NCBI RefSeq assembly: GCF_049243985.1
Contig: NC_135380.1
Span: forward strand, 14,432,501-14,496,500
DNA length: 64,000 nt
Source of the DNA: Paroedura picta
Taxonomy: Eukaryota; Chordata; Lepidosauria; Squamata; Gekkonidae
Reading direction: 5' to 3'
In this document: positions 49,001 through 59,519 of the stretch, piece by piece
Layout of the letters: each line of letters starts with the position of its first letter
Position numbering within the stretch: position 1 is the first letter of the stretch
Position numbers and translations under genes: made by a program
The notes under the pieces: generated by a model
What the model was told of the DNA's origin: nothing
The model's database searches: none
Seen by the model: only the letters and a program-made list of their open reading frames with translations

Positions 49001-49499
49001 TGGCACGGTAGGAGTAGGAGCCACCCCACTGTGATTGTGCCCCATGTGCTACTGATCGGCCATTAGATTGGGTCAGTGGGTGCCATGCTTTCAGTTATGA
49101 TGGAGCTTGACTTTTAGCTACTCTTTTGGCCATATTATAGTCCAAGGTAGGTTGCTGTGCAATCTGACCTCCCTAAAACTACCGTCTTCTCACTCTAAGT
49201 CTTATTTGCATTTTTGAGCCAAGATTCTTTCCCATTTTTGGTTCATTTCCCCAAACACCTTCCCACGTTATCATCTGCAACCATGCAAGGCCTAGATCCA
49301 ACTGCCAAGCCAGTACATACTGATCTCCCAGGTACAGTCCTGGCCAAACTTCGTCGGCGTGGTTACATGCTGTCTTCCCTGTGTACAGCAACCTCTCCAG
49401 CTCAAAGACACTGAGGATGGGGTGGCTGATTGTGTCATCGTGAGTCCTCTGAGTGGGAGTCCTGGATCCGCTCCGGGAGAATCGGGATGTGAAGGCCAT
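45817..49499 (-). CDS. DUSP26: DUSP26, dual-specificity protein phosphatase (three coding exons, complete)
   Basis: Coding exons 49499-49321, 48179-47965 and 46016-45817 join in phase to 594 nt, or 197 residues. The order is an N-terminal serine/arginine-rich tail ([17 protein letters not shown]), the conserved [20 protein letters not shown] block, the phosphatase core with VWPGLYLGD and [12 protein letters not shown], the general-acid loop [11 protein letters not shown] (D106), the P-loop HCAVGVSR (nucleophile C138, R144), and the [12 protein letters not shown] helix. Human DUSP26 is 211 residues with C152; the 14-residue offset is all at the N terminus. The start used is the first ATG of the exon in a good Kozak context (ACCAATGG). 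The frame is open back to the acceptor at 49595, so an upstream start in another exon is possible. The family removes phosphates from MAP kinases and other proteins and is mainly neural. No damage is seen. Confidence 0.95.
46055..46870 (-). mobile_element. L2-type LINE fragments in DUSP26 intron
   Basis: Two tail segments (46055-46170 with GGCTTGGGGCGGTTTACAGC and 46395-46560 with CTGCTGAGTGGCTTGTGGCG) are followed by body text up to GAAAAGGCCCTGGCCCGGGT. All are on the complement. Confidence 0.65.
47546..47880 (+). mobile_element. hAT-like element of the GTTTCTCAACC family
   Basis: Runs from CAGCCTTCCTCAACATTTTT to GGTTGAGAAAGCATCG, with CCATTTATGG at 47744-47753. It ends about 85 bases from the DUSP26 middle exon, inside the intron. 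Confidence 0.83.
47965..48179 (-). CDS. DUSP26: DUSP26 middle coding exon
   Basis: 215 nt, acceptor CACACAG and donor GTGAGT. It encodes residues from [12 protein letters not shown] through [15 protein letters not shown] and the acid loop to QQALSRSG. The general acid D106 lies in HDSPTFDMS. Confidence 0.95.
48383..48518. mobile_element. Palindromic hAT element, copy 9, perfect target duplication
   Basis: TGCTAGAG flanks both sides (48375-48382 and 48519-48526). It lies in the DUSP26 intron between the first and middle coding exons. Confidence 0.96.
48700..48885 (-). repeat. 5S rRNA-derived SINE
   Basis: On the complement, CTCCCATCCAAGTGCTAAC is the mirror of the 5S GTTAGTACTTGGATGGGAG box. 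The body has GGTTTGCCATTGCCTTCCTC. Confidence 0.65.
49321..49499 (-). CDS. DUSP26: DUSP26 first coding exon
   Basis: The exon begins at acceptor TTCCAG (exon edge 49595), with coding from ATG at 49499. It encodes [10 protein letters not shown] to GLYLGD and two bases of a glutamine codon, then a GTATGT donor. The [20 protein letters not shown] stretch is diagnostic of DUSP26. Confidence 0.93.
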
Positions 49500-50269
49500 T
49501 GGTGCTGCCGAGCCCTCTGGCACATCCCGGTGCTCTTGTTGGGGCTGAGCCGGGACAGTGTTTCTGCTGCTACTTCGACCCACGGTCGGTTCTAACTGGA
49601 AGAAACAGAGATGGTGTCAAGGGAATCTCATGGAGTTCTAGAACCATGACTCTCCGAAAGTAGCAAGGTGGCATGTAAAAAAAAATATTACGAGCCCATT
49701 AACAAAAGGAATAAAAAAGGAGACTGAAGCCTCCAGAATTACCTGTGTGCTCAGAGCACTAAGCTACTTTTAGAGCTTTCACCATTTGCTCATACCAGGT
49801 GGCTATTGTACACAGTTATTGCTTCCAGGTGGGAGAACGGCATTCACATTACAAAAGTGTGACAACAGAGCACACTTTTCTTTTGCTGACCGACCGCAGG
49901 AACATATGGAGAACTGCCACTTCCTACTGTCATATTTTTTATATACATCTGGCAAAATATGTGAGTTATTTCTTGGAAGGTAGCTGGAGACCGTTCTCCT
50001 ATATAAAAGAGGCACCCAGGTGGGAAAATCTCCTTGCACAAAGCTGTCCTTGGGGTTCATTCACTCCTCCTACGAGGACTGCGATAGCCAGTTTGTATCA
50101 GACAACTGCACCCGAACAATGACCTACTTTCCTGGGCACTTTGCTTTCCTGTGAAGCCAATTTATTGTTGCCTGTCTTGACTTTTATTATCTCTTCATTT
50201 TAACAATGCATACAGCACACTGTGTCCTCGCTGTCAATGTAACGTAACACCTCTGGACTTCTTCTTTTG

Positions 50270-50400
50270 GGGGGGGGGCGGGGCATCAAGTCACAGTTGA
50301 CTTATGGCAGTCTCATTGTGTTTTCAAGGCAAGAGACTTTCGGAAATGATATGCCTTTGGTTGCTTCCGCCACAGAGCCCCGGACAGCGTTAGCGATTAG
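50270..50400 (-). repeat. SINE tail fragment of the 5S/Bov-B-like type
   Basis: CAAGTCACAGTTGACTTATG and TTTTCAAGGCAAGAGACTTT are the complement of the shared SINE tail seen also at 54.46 kb. Confidence 0.55.
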
Positions 50401-50879
50401 AATGATGCAATTCTTTCGATCCCTTTCATAATTGACGAAGCGTTGTGCGGAATACCAAGCAGTGACGCTGCTTTCCAAACCGTTCTCTGATTTTGTGACC
50501 CGGCTCTGATGTTTTGTCTGTTGTACATCTTAAACTGTTTTCGACGTGTCGTCTCATTTTGTGCTCCACTTTTTCAGCATTGTTGACCAAACATATTCAG
50601 CTGTTCTTAATCCCTTGTTTTAAACTGTGCTTGAGTCTCAGGGAGAAAGCGGGACTATAAGGAATTGAATAAAATCACAAGGAATGGGAAGCAAGGCATA
50701 ACCAAGAAACAAGTTGTGTTATTTGGCTGATCACTGCTATTGATGCTGAACTCATGTGGAAATTACTTAGTTAAAGGAATCTAGCCTTTTAATAAGATTT
50801 TTACACTTTAAGGATGCCTGCAGTCATATTAACTGCCCAATAAATCCAAGTCCAATAAAAATAAATTCTATCCCCGGCA

Positions 50880-51016
50880 TCTCCAATCAGGACCAGGAGA
50901 TAGCTTATACGTGAAAGACCTCAGCCTATGATCCTGGAGAACCGCTGCCAGTCAATCTAGACAATACCAACCCAGAGGGACCAGTGGTCTGATTTAATAT
51001 AAGGCAGCTTCATATG
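50880..51016 (+). mobile_element. tRNA-type SINE, 3' part
   Basis: CATCTCCAATCAGGACCAGG to ATATAAGGCAGCTTCATATG; the tRNA-like head is missing. Confidence 0.65.
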
Positions 51017-51865
51017 TGCACATAGATCTCCTTTATTTTCAACAACCAGCTGTGCAACTTCAAAAGTTTTTCTTTTTTTGGGGGTGGGGCTGTTTCCATG
51101 GCCTTGCAAAGGCCAACCTGGCAGCAGCGATGAAATGTGAGCCAACCATCAACGGTCACTAGGGATGTTGGGCAGATAAAGTACCACTGAACAGGCTTGC
51201 TTCCCTGTAAGCATCCTTTAGCTTGCATTTCTAAGCACGCCTGCTAGGTAGCAAGCCCCGTTGAACTCAGTGTTACTTTAGTGTCAAAGAGGTTTTGTGA
51301 GGAGGACATGGACCAGGAAGAAACCACAACTGGCACTTTGAGATTCTTAAAAGGAAGGCAGGATAAATAAGAGGTTGCTGTTGAGCTGATACCTAAAACT
51401 GGTGCTTGGCTGTTCTAAGTGCATGAATCAGAATGTGCAAACCGAGTCTGTTATGAGTTCTGAGCGCAGTTGTGTCCTGCGAGTAAACCAACGAGAACAA
51501 ACATGGCAGATGCATACAGTGGATAGATCTAATTACATATGACATGCAGCTGCTTGTAGAATTCCCCTGGATTACATTTGTACCCGACAACGGCTCACTC
51601 TGCTATGTCTTACAGAGCAAACTCCTGATGCAATACAGCATTTCTGGACTGTGCTGGGCTATGCTCACTGTGGATTTTGCTGATAGGAGGAGGCAGCAAA
51701 ATTTGGGGCTGTAGCTTGGGGGTACAGCATCTAGGCTCCAGATTCAACCCCTGGTATCTCCAGTTTTTTAAAAAAAGATCAGGTAGTAGGTGATACAAAA
51801 CCCTCTCTTGACCTGCTACTTGCTACCTCCAAGCATTCTCCACTGGATCTTCTTTTTCGACATGG

Positions 51866-52035
51866 TCCTAGGGATGCCAGGCTCATCCGCAGACTACAGA
51901 GGTCAGTTCCTCTGGAGAAAACGACTGCTTCGGAGGGTGGGCTTGATGGCATTGTACCCTCTTGAGGTCCCCGTCCTTCCCAGGCACCATCCCCAAATCT
52001 CCAGGAGTTCTGCAGCCTGAATTTGGCAACCCTAT
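51866..52035 (+). repeat. Interspersed repeat ending GGCAACCCTA
   Basis: CTCTGGAGAAAACGACTGCT, GAGGGTGGGCTTGATGGCAT and TTTGGCAACCCTA. The same unit occurs at 22.2, 29.2, 59.6 (inverted) and 61.3 kb. Superfamily not identified. Confidence 0.55.
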
Positions 52036-52356
52036 CTGCCCATCCCTTGGTGGGCAGGGGGACCTGGCAGCTCTACGCAGTCCTGCCTCTTCTGTTCGGA
52101 GCTGTGCCTGTCCTAAGCAGACCCGATTTAGAAGAAGCCATCAACCCCATCAAGCCCAAACTGATCCTGAAAAAGACTTAGACTCAGCTCTCATTTCCTC
52201 CATGTACGGTTTGGGCTTGCCAATGCCTAAACAGGTGGCTCATGGGGTGGGAGGGTTGGGAATATTTGCTTAGAGCCCCTGGAAAGCTTTGCTTACCCCC
52301 TGTCCACTTACTTGCTCAACTTTTGCTCCACACTGGATTGTGAGTCAATTTGGCCC

Positions 52357-52656
52357 CTGGAGAGCCAGTTTGGTGTAGTGGTTAGGAGTGCGGACTTCTA
52401 ATCTGGCATGCCGGGTTCGATTCTGCGCTCCCCCACATGCAACCAGCTGGGTGACCTTGGGCTCGCCACGGCACTGATAAAACTGTTCTGACCGGGCAGT
52501 GATATCAGGGCTCTCTCAGCCTCACCCACCCCACAGGGTGTCTGTTGTGGGGAGAGGAAAGGGAAGGTGATTGTAAGCTGCTTTGAGCCTCCTTCGGGTA
52601 GGGAAAAGCGGCATATAAGAACCAACTCTTCTTCTTCTTCTTCTTCTTCTTCTTTT
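52357..52656 (+). mobile_element. tRNA-derived SINE, full length, (CTT)n tail
   Basis: Head AGCCAGTTTGGTGTAGTGGT, B box GGGTTCGATTC, body CCCCACAGGGTGTCTGTTGT, end AAGCGGCATATAAGAACCAA and a CTT run. It is about 88-90% like the 60.2 kb copy by eye. Confidence 0.9.
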
Positions 52657-53577
52657 CTGATTGTCCTTAAAAATTGTCCTTAAAAGCAAAGCCAAACGAG
52701 AGCCCTAGAGCAAAACTTCACCTTGCTGCAAATCAGCTGTCAACCAACCTCCCCCCCCTTTTTTCTTTTTTTTCTTTTTGGTGATTTCCTGCCGATTAAC
52801 ATACGCAAACGAGAAAAGGACAGTCTCCTTTGCCCTGGTGAGTCAAGATCCGAGGGAGCTCAGCTGCTGCCTGACTTCAAAAACGTTTGCCAGCACAATC
52901 CTGCCAGTTCGGAGGCTGCCAAGTTCCGGTAGCCGGAACGACTGGCAGGAGCCTTGGACACAGTGCTAGAGACCAGAGGTAGAAGACCCCCCCCCAATTG
53001 CTACTCTGGCCTTATAGGCAGAGAAGAAATCCCTGGTGGTCTTGCGGTAGAGTGGCATGTGCATGCGGGGTCCGCTCTGCATTCTCAGTGAGACATGAAG
53101 AAGGAAACAGTTGCCATCTCCCTGCCTCCCCAAACATAAGACTGAGTGGCTTTACAGCCAAACTCACCCAGAACTCCACAGAACATGGTCTGGAATCTCT
53201 TTGCTACGTCCTGGAATGTACAAAGTCATCACAAAGAAGGGTGTGTCTTGCCATTGGAAGGAGCGGCATTCCGTCCTTTCCACCATCTGAACCAGAAGCA
53301 GCCCTGGTTGTTCTCGGGACTTCAAAGGAACAATGAAGATGGGCATCTTACTCTGGCATATCTACGTCTTTGCAGCCTGGTTTTGAGGTGGGGTGAAAGA
53401 GCTCAGCCCCCACTCCCTTCGGTTCGTGGTCCTGATTCCAATCTGGGTCCCAACAGGGCTGTTGTTTAGATACAGGGGAAACCTGATTGCTGATAATGCC
53501 CAGAATCCAATTTCTTTGGAGCCTCATTTCTTTTGCCTCTTGCTGGGACACCAGAGTGCAGCATCCTGGCTTCCAAG

Positions 53578-53600
53578 AGAGAGGGAGGGAGGGAGGGAGG

Positions 53601-53634
<34 letters not shown>
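53578..53634 (+). repeat. (GGGA)n(GA)n microsatellite
   Basis: Purine-only compound repeat. The long open frames across it come from the repeat. Confidence 0.95.
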
Positions 53635-53636
<2 letters not shown>

Positions 53637-53724
53637 CCTGGAGATCTGGGATGGAGCCTGGGAAAGACAGAATCTGAGGATGGGAAGGAGCTCAATTGGC
53701 TACCTTCTGAAGCTGGGGTTTTCT

Positions 53725-53860
53725 TCAGGAAGCTAAGCAGGGTTGACCCTGGTCAGCATTGGGATGGGAGGCCACCAAGGAAATCCAGTCACTACGACCC
53801 AGAGGCAAGCAATGGCAAGCCACCTTGGAACATCTCTCTCAAGGAAAACACAGCAGGAAG
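53725..53860 (+). mobile_element. 5S rRNA-derived SINE
   Basis: AGGAAGCTAAGCAGGGTTGA, GGTCAGCATTGGGATGGGAG (5S boxes) and then GAGGCAAGCAATGGCAAGCC. This is the best-preserved 5S head in the window. Confidence 0.75.
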
Positions 53861-54876
53861 AGTCAGACTGCTGCTCCTTCTACTGCCCCAAAACAGCTCA
53901 TTGCCTTCCTGGATCCTTACACTGTCCATGGGGGTGGGGTGGGGCATACCACCCACTTTGGGGAACCTGTAGTCTAAAGCATTCATGATACATACCTAGT
54001 CAGCTGCAGCCTGAAGACCACCAGTGAGGCGGAGCTCATCACAGCTGATTCTACTCTGACTATGAAATTTCCTCCCTGATATCTAGCCAGTATTGTTCTA
54101 CATGTTTAGAGCCATTACTGTGGGTCCGATACTCTGCTGCCAACAGGAACCTTTCCCTGCCCTCCTCCAAGAATCAACCTTTCAAATAAAAAGCGATCAT
54201 GTCCTCTTCTCAACCCCCTCTTCTCCTGGCTGAACATTCCCAAGTCTCGCAGACTTTCCCCCAGGCCCTGGATCATCCTTGTTGCTCTTCTTGGTTCTCC
54301 TTAGTTCTCCTTAGTTGGATTCACGGATGTCACCTGAAGCTCAGAAGCCGTCACCAACCATCTCTGGCTATCTCTGCACTTTTGAGCAGAATAACAATAA
54401 CACCCACTGGCTTCAGCCCAGTGTAACTCGGTTTTGGATTTCCCTCTCAGTTTGTCAGGATGGTTGCCACAAGTCAGCCATGACTTGGTGGCATTTTACA
54501 CAGACGCAGGAGAGGGCCTTCTTGGAGAAACCATAGATCCTTAGAGAAACACTCTTCATGATATAACCAAGAATTAGAAAGTTGACAAATGCATATTCTG
54601 ACCTGGGTAAATATGAGGCTCCATCCCATAACGAATCCACCTTTCCACTCTTTGCTAACATCTCCAGAGCACCTGATTACTCTGGCATATCTACGTCTTT
54701 GTTGCTACTAGTACCCTGCTACTAGTTTCCATCTGTACATGGTGACAGAACTACAGTAAAACAATTCAGGATCCAGAAAAACTGCTGGTTAGCAGAAGAA
54801 ATAATGTTAGGTTGTGTTTTTTGTGGGGACACAGAAAAGTATGTTGCTCCCCCTTTTTTCCCTTTTCCCTTCTAAG

Positions 54877-55182
54877 ACCCTTCTGCTTCCCCGTGAGCTT
54901 CAGCTTAAAACCTTGGTCACAAGAGAGGATGTACCATCAGAAAAGCAAAGCTCTAAAAGGGAAGCCTGCAAAAGTCCAGGAATGTTTATTTCACATGACA
55001 AGGTGACAAATTGTCCTGACACTTTTGGGACATCAACAACTTTTCATCAGGGAAAGTCTCTAATGTGCTTGCTGGTAGACCACAGTGCAATGGGCTTGCA
55101 GACATTTGCACAAAGCTGTTCTGACAATGCAGAAGCTGGGCTGCAAACATTCACGACATTTGAATTGTTGGAATGTTCATGA
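54877..55182 (+). other. Exon-like open block, unidentified
   Basis: After a strong pyrimidine tract ending TTCTAAG, an open frame of about 100 codons runs in phase 0: TLLLPRELQLKTLVTREDVP, then a polar serine/lysine-rich part, then LMCLLVDHSAMGLQTFAQSC and FTTFELLECS before TGA. The composition suits a low-complexity exon of a real gene. It lies upstream of DUSP26 on the other strand, and no family was recognised. It may belong with the blocks at 42.5-44.0 and 58.6 kb. Confidence 0.25.
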
Positions 55183-55753
55183 ATGTTCTGTGCAGGCTCA
55201 CGAGCTCAGCCAATCAGAGGCTTTGGTGCCACAAAATGCAATGCATTATAGATGAAAATTAGACTTATGGCTAGGGTCCTAAAAGATGCTCACAAGCAAT
55301 TATGCTCCATTGTGGGATTCATCTCTACACAAACACCTTTTGGTTTGGTCTGCCAGCTTAAATATCCTATGTGTTTCGATGCAAACAAATCGTGCAGTTC
55401 TGTACTTTGATAATACCGATCAAAACGTACAAAGTGAATGTCCCCCCACCCCCGTTGCTGAAACTAAAGAATTTAGGCACACATTAATACACTCCATATG
55501 TTTATGAAAGTTTTCACTTCTTTTTCTCCAAAGAGCAGGGATGCCTAACAATATTTAATACACTTACATAGCACTTCAAAGCATTTTGCATGCATTATCT
55601 TGCTGTAACTCTTCTAATAAGTCTCTAGGTACATCAATATTATTATTTTCATACTGCAGATTGGAGGGGGCTAAAGCTGGGATAAGGAATTTTGCATGAG
55701 GCTCTCTAAGCGAGTTTGTGGCAGAGTTAGAACAACTAGATCAATAGTTCAAG

Positions 55754-55861
55754 CTTCCTTCCTTCCTTCCTTCCTTCCTTCCTTCCTTCCTTCCTTCCTT
55801 CCTTCCTTCCTTCCTTCCTTCCTTCCTTCCTTCCTTCCTTCCTTCCTTCCTTCCTTCCTTC
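55754..55861 (+). repeat. (CTTC)n microsatellite
   Basis: About 26 tetranucleotide units with almost no interruption. Any open frame here is a repeat artefact. Confidence 0.97.
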
Positions 55862-56831
55862 CATTCTCTTTTAGTAGGAATGTCTTCTGATGGCTCTCTT
55901 AGTATAACAAGAGTTAAGTATTTGGGGGGAACCCTACTCTACATGGGGCCTTGCATGCAATTTGCTGGCAGAAATCCCTAGAAGACCCAATCTGATCACG
56001 ATATCTGCAAGAGGTTTATAATCCCGTATGGTCTTGCACACAGTGCATTCCTTCTTTCATGTCCTAGCAGACCAAAGAGGGCAGATTGTTTCCTGTCTGC
56101 TCTTTTTCCTGCTGACTCCCCCTCAATTCCCGCAACAAAAAAGGGAAGGTGTATTCCACCCGGTGCATCTTTCTAGTCATCAATCTTTCGCAAATCATTT
56201 CCTGTGCACAACCCAGTTTACAGTCCTTGCAGGACAAGGCGTTCCCACTCTTCCCATTTTACAGCTGGGGAAAATGAGGCTGGATTCCGAACCAGGGTGT
56301 CTTACCCAAGATATTCAGCAAGCCTGGAAACAATATGGGGGGTTCCTTTAGACTAGCAGCTGCATCCTGCTGGCTCTTGGCCCAACAGATATTTCTACAA
56401 CGAGGAGCGCTCTGACAGGTTGCAGAGGGAAAGATGTTCCATTCAGCTCTGGGGAGCTGTGATGGCTGGGAATAAAAAGCCTTTCTTCTCCATCAGGGGC
56501 ATCTCCTTCCAGTGGGACAGGCAGAAACCCCATCGAGAAGCACCCCCTTTTCTCCTTCCCCCCACGCTGCTGGGATCAAGTCATCAAGCAGCCCATGCCC
56601 CTGTCGCCTTCCAGGTTTCAAAATATCCGATCTCCCTCCCTCAAGCATCGATCCTGCCAGAGTGCCACCTCGGGCACCTGACATGCCGAAAACACAATCA
56701 AGGACTGGCAGAGACTTCTGGCTCTTTCAGAGGGAAGACGGGCACGCTTCTGGCCCAAGCCTCAGCCCACACACTCTGTGGACAGACCCAGAGAGAGGCG
56801 GCCACTGAAACAGCCAGCCCAATTACTGTAC

Positions 56832-57035
56832 CTTTGTCAAAGCTGTGATTTCTCAGCTGGAAGAAGGGAGGCTGGTAGTGAGATCTAGGCGGCCATCTCT
56901 CTCTCTCTCTCTCTTTCTTTCTCCCTCCCTGCTGCTGGCTGCTGTCGACGCTGTTGCTTGCTGCCGAAGGAGGGGGGGAAAAAAAAACAAAAAACCACGG
57001 GCTGCTCTCTCAACATCTATTTTAAGCCTTGGCAT
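56832..57035 (-). promoter_or_regulatory. Candidate DUSP26 5' non-coding exon and promoter area
   Basis: On the complement a donor-like ACAAAG/GTACAG falls at 56832/56831. It is preceded by about 200 bases rich in purine repeats and CAG/GCAGCAG, and just upstream there is a TTAAAATA box. DUSP26 needs a 5' exon, because its first coding exon begins at a splice acceptor. No other stretch between 49.6 and 60 kb looked as good. RNA data would decide. Confidence 0.3.
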
Positions 57036-57440
57036 GTCCAGGGGCAGATCTGTTTCTATCAGACTGTGAGCGGGCAAGAGTAAAGGAGCCAGAGAGAGAC
57101 AGCCAGTCAGGTAGCAGCGTGTGCACCGTGCACAAATGTACCGTGCACGTTGTACCGTGCACAACATGGAGAAAACACGTGTTAGTGTACACATGGATTA
57201 CAGGACAAAACCCACCCATCCTTCCTTCATGTATATTCATTCATGCTAATGCACACCACCCTTCCCTATAGTGGGGATGGCTAGTTTGTGGGCCTGAGGC
57301 CAGATCTGGCCTGAAAAGAGATTTTTGGCTGGCCTTCAGCTGTTGTTTTAATCCAAAAGAGATTTTCTGGCTGCACAGGGATTTTGGGTTTCTTTTAAAA
57401 ATGAGATCAGGTAAAGACAATGGCTTTAAAAACAATGTGT

Positions 57441-57594
57441 AAAATCAGAGTCCAGTAGCACCTTTAAGCAAGCACTCTTCGTCAGGTTTGCCCTCGAAAG
57501 CTCACGCCTTGAATAAATCTTTGTTGGCCTTAAAGGTGCTACTGGACTCTGATTTTATTGTGCTACTTCAGACCAACACGGCTACTCATTTGAA
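57441..57594. repeat. Foldback repeat (AGTAGCACCTTTAA family), copy 3
   Basis: AAAATCAGAGTCCAGTAGCA at the left and its reverse complement ending GGACTCTGATTTT form 26 bp inverted ends around 60 bp. The tail TGTGCTACTTCAGACCAACA follows. Confidence 0.8.
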
Positions 57595-58304
57595 CCTGTG
57601 TGTGTGTGTGATAGAAGGCTCCTATTATGTGCAGCCCCATTTTCTGAGCTGTGGGAAGTTACAGGGACTCGTGCTTACCTGGGCTGGCTCCCATTGGAGG
57701 AGAGACTGATTACATTTTTGTCGTCTTTTCTGTGTTTTCAAACGTGCAGGGAGAGTGGAGGAGGACGTTGTAATAATTCTGGGCTCTGCTAGGCATAAGC
57801 AGACAGAAACACCAACACACACAAGGGAAATGTCAAACGGAAGCAAAGGCTCCCCCCCCCCATTCTCAACAGGACCACATGCCCACTCACCCCAAGGGGC
57901 TCTGGCACATTTGAAGGGGGCCACAGACTGAGAAATGTGAGAAGGGCAGCCCAAAGAGGCGTCCTGATAGCTGAGCTGATGAAATACCTTTTTTTGTTGA
58001 GTACGGCGTCCTTAATTGCTAGAAAGTTCGATCTTTGCCAAAGGAAAGAGAAAGAAATCCCGTAATCTGTTCCTTTGTGCGTGCCTCAATTAGTGCATTC
58101 AAGAAAGAAAGAAAAAAGATTGCCCATGCTTCTCTTGATCAAAATGTTCTGGAAATCAGTCTCACGTATATATAAGACAAGGTATATAGAGTACAGTTAG
58201 CTCACTCTTTGCTTAGAGCTTTTCTTGCGTAGCTCTTTGTGTAAGTAAGCGGCCAGCCTTCTGGAACCTGGGAAGAGCTCCCGAAATGGCTGTGGCCAAA
58301 AGAA

Positions 58305-58424
58305 AGGTAGTCAAACTGCGGCCCTCCAGATCTCCATGGACAATTCCCATGAGCCCCTGCGAGCGAATGCTCATGGGGATTGTAGTCCATGGACATCTGG
58401 AGGGCTGCAGTTTGACTACCCCTG
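58305..58424. mobile_element. Palindromic hAT element, copy 10 (degraded)
   Basis: The left CAGGG is lost (begins GGTAGTCAAACTGCGG). The right end is intact. Small gaps lie near the centre. Confidence 0.8.
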
Positions 58425-58607
58425 CTTTAAGGGCTCATGTTCAAATAACAATACAATAATTCAGGATCACAACATTCACAGGTAAAGAAGCACTCTCGCA
58501 GGACAAAAGATTGGCCGCTCCACACCAGATCTTCAGCGAGATCTTGCATCGCCAAGGTGCTTGGCTCAGCCATTAGCATATATCTGATTTTCTGCATCTC
58601 CTTGCAG

Positions 58608-58841
58608 CATCAAAAGGCTGGTGCTTTCTTTTTTGACACAGACACAAACCAGGCTCTTCTCTTCAGCTGGGATGATGGTGCTAATCCCTCCCAAGCCCCC
58701 GAAGTGCACTTTGCCAGGGCACTTTCCGGACACTCAAGATCCATTAAGGAGGCATCTAAAATCATCAGAACACTTTACCATTCCAGACCGGATAAATTGA
58801 GCTACAAAGGATCAGAGGGCGAGGCAACAGCACTGGCCTAG
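58608..58841 (+). other. Candidate terminal exon of an unidentified plus-strand gene
   Basis: Acceptor CTCCTTGCAG is followed in phase 0 by 77 codons: HQKAGAFFFDTDTNQALLFS, WDDGANPSQAPEVHFARALS, and then SIKEASKIIRTLYHS to TAG at 58839-58841. An AATAAA follows at 59384-59389, about 540 bases after the stop, which fits a 3' UTR. It is not a known SINE or LINE end. I do not recognise the protein. Confidence 0.35.
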
Positions 58842-59519
58842 CCCTAGTGATGGGTACACACCACTTATTTGGTATACTGGTACTATTGATTGAAGGACAA
58901 CTCCCAGAGGTTCAGTAGAAAGGAGAGGCATTGGTCTTGTGACCGTGACTGGAGGAGGAGTCAGACTTACCGAGGCCTACTTGTGGCATGTTAGTTGATT
59001 GTTGTGTTTGGGTAAATGGAGTTCTGCCCCTCCTTCTGATCCTTTCCCTCCCTAAAGCTATTACAACAGAAGCACACAGGCTTCATAGCTAGCAACAGGT
59101 TGCCCGCTGAGTGCTGGCAACCAGTAGAAGTCCTGGGAAGACTTGGGAAGTGAGGGCATTGTTGGAAAAGGCAATGTCTGATGTACAAAGAAGGAGAGAA
59201 GAAGACAATTCGATAAGATAGTGAGGCCATCACCTTCTCTCCTTGTTCGTCTCCAGATTGCTACTCTCAGAGTAATTGTCTGCTTCTTCTCCAAAGAGCC
59301 ATACTCAATCTTACCCTCTCGCTCAGCTAGAGATGTAGTTAAGAAACCGCCTTTCTTTTTCCTATCATGTGTATTAATTCCTAAATAAACTTTTATTTAC
59401 TCTTTAATCAGGCTGTGCAATTTTGGCGTGTTATTTACTCTGCCAAGAATCATAACGTTCCATTTGAGTCCCTTGGAGTGTAGGGCCTCAGCCGGAGATG
59501 GATTTGACCATCAGGAGTG

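Noticed and set aside
49500-49583. Longer DUSP26 N terminus starting at 49583
   Set aside because: That codon is GTG, not ATG, and the peptide has no counterpart that I know; the first ATG in a good context is at 49499.
52357-52460. tRNA-like A and B boxes
   Set aside because: They belong to a dispersed SINE family with a shared body and tail; there is no complete cloverleaf for a working tRNA gene.
53725-53790. 5S rRNA gene
   Set aside because: Only part of the 5S sequence is present, with changes, and it is fused to a SINE body.
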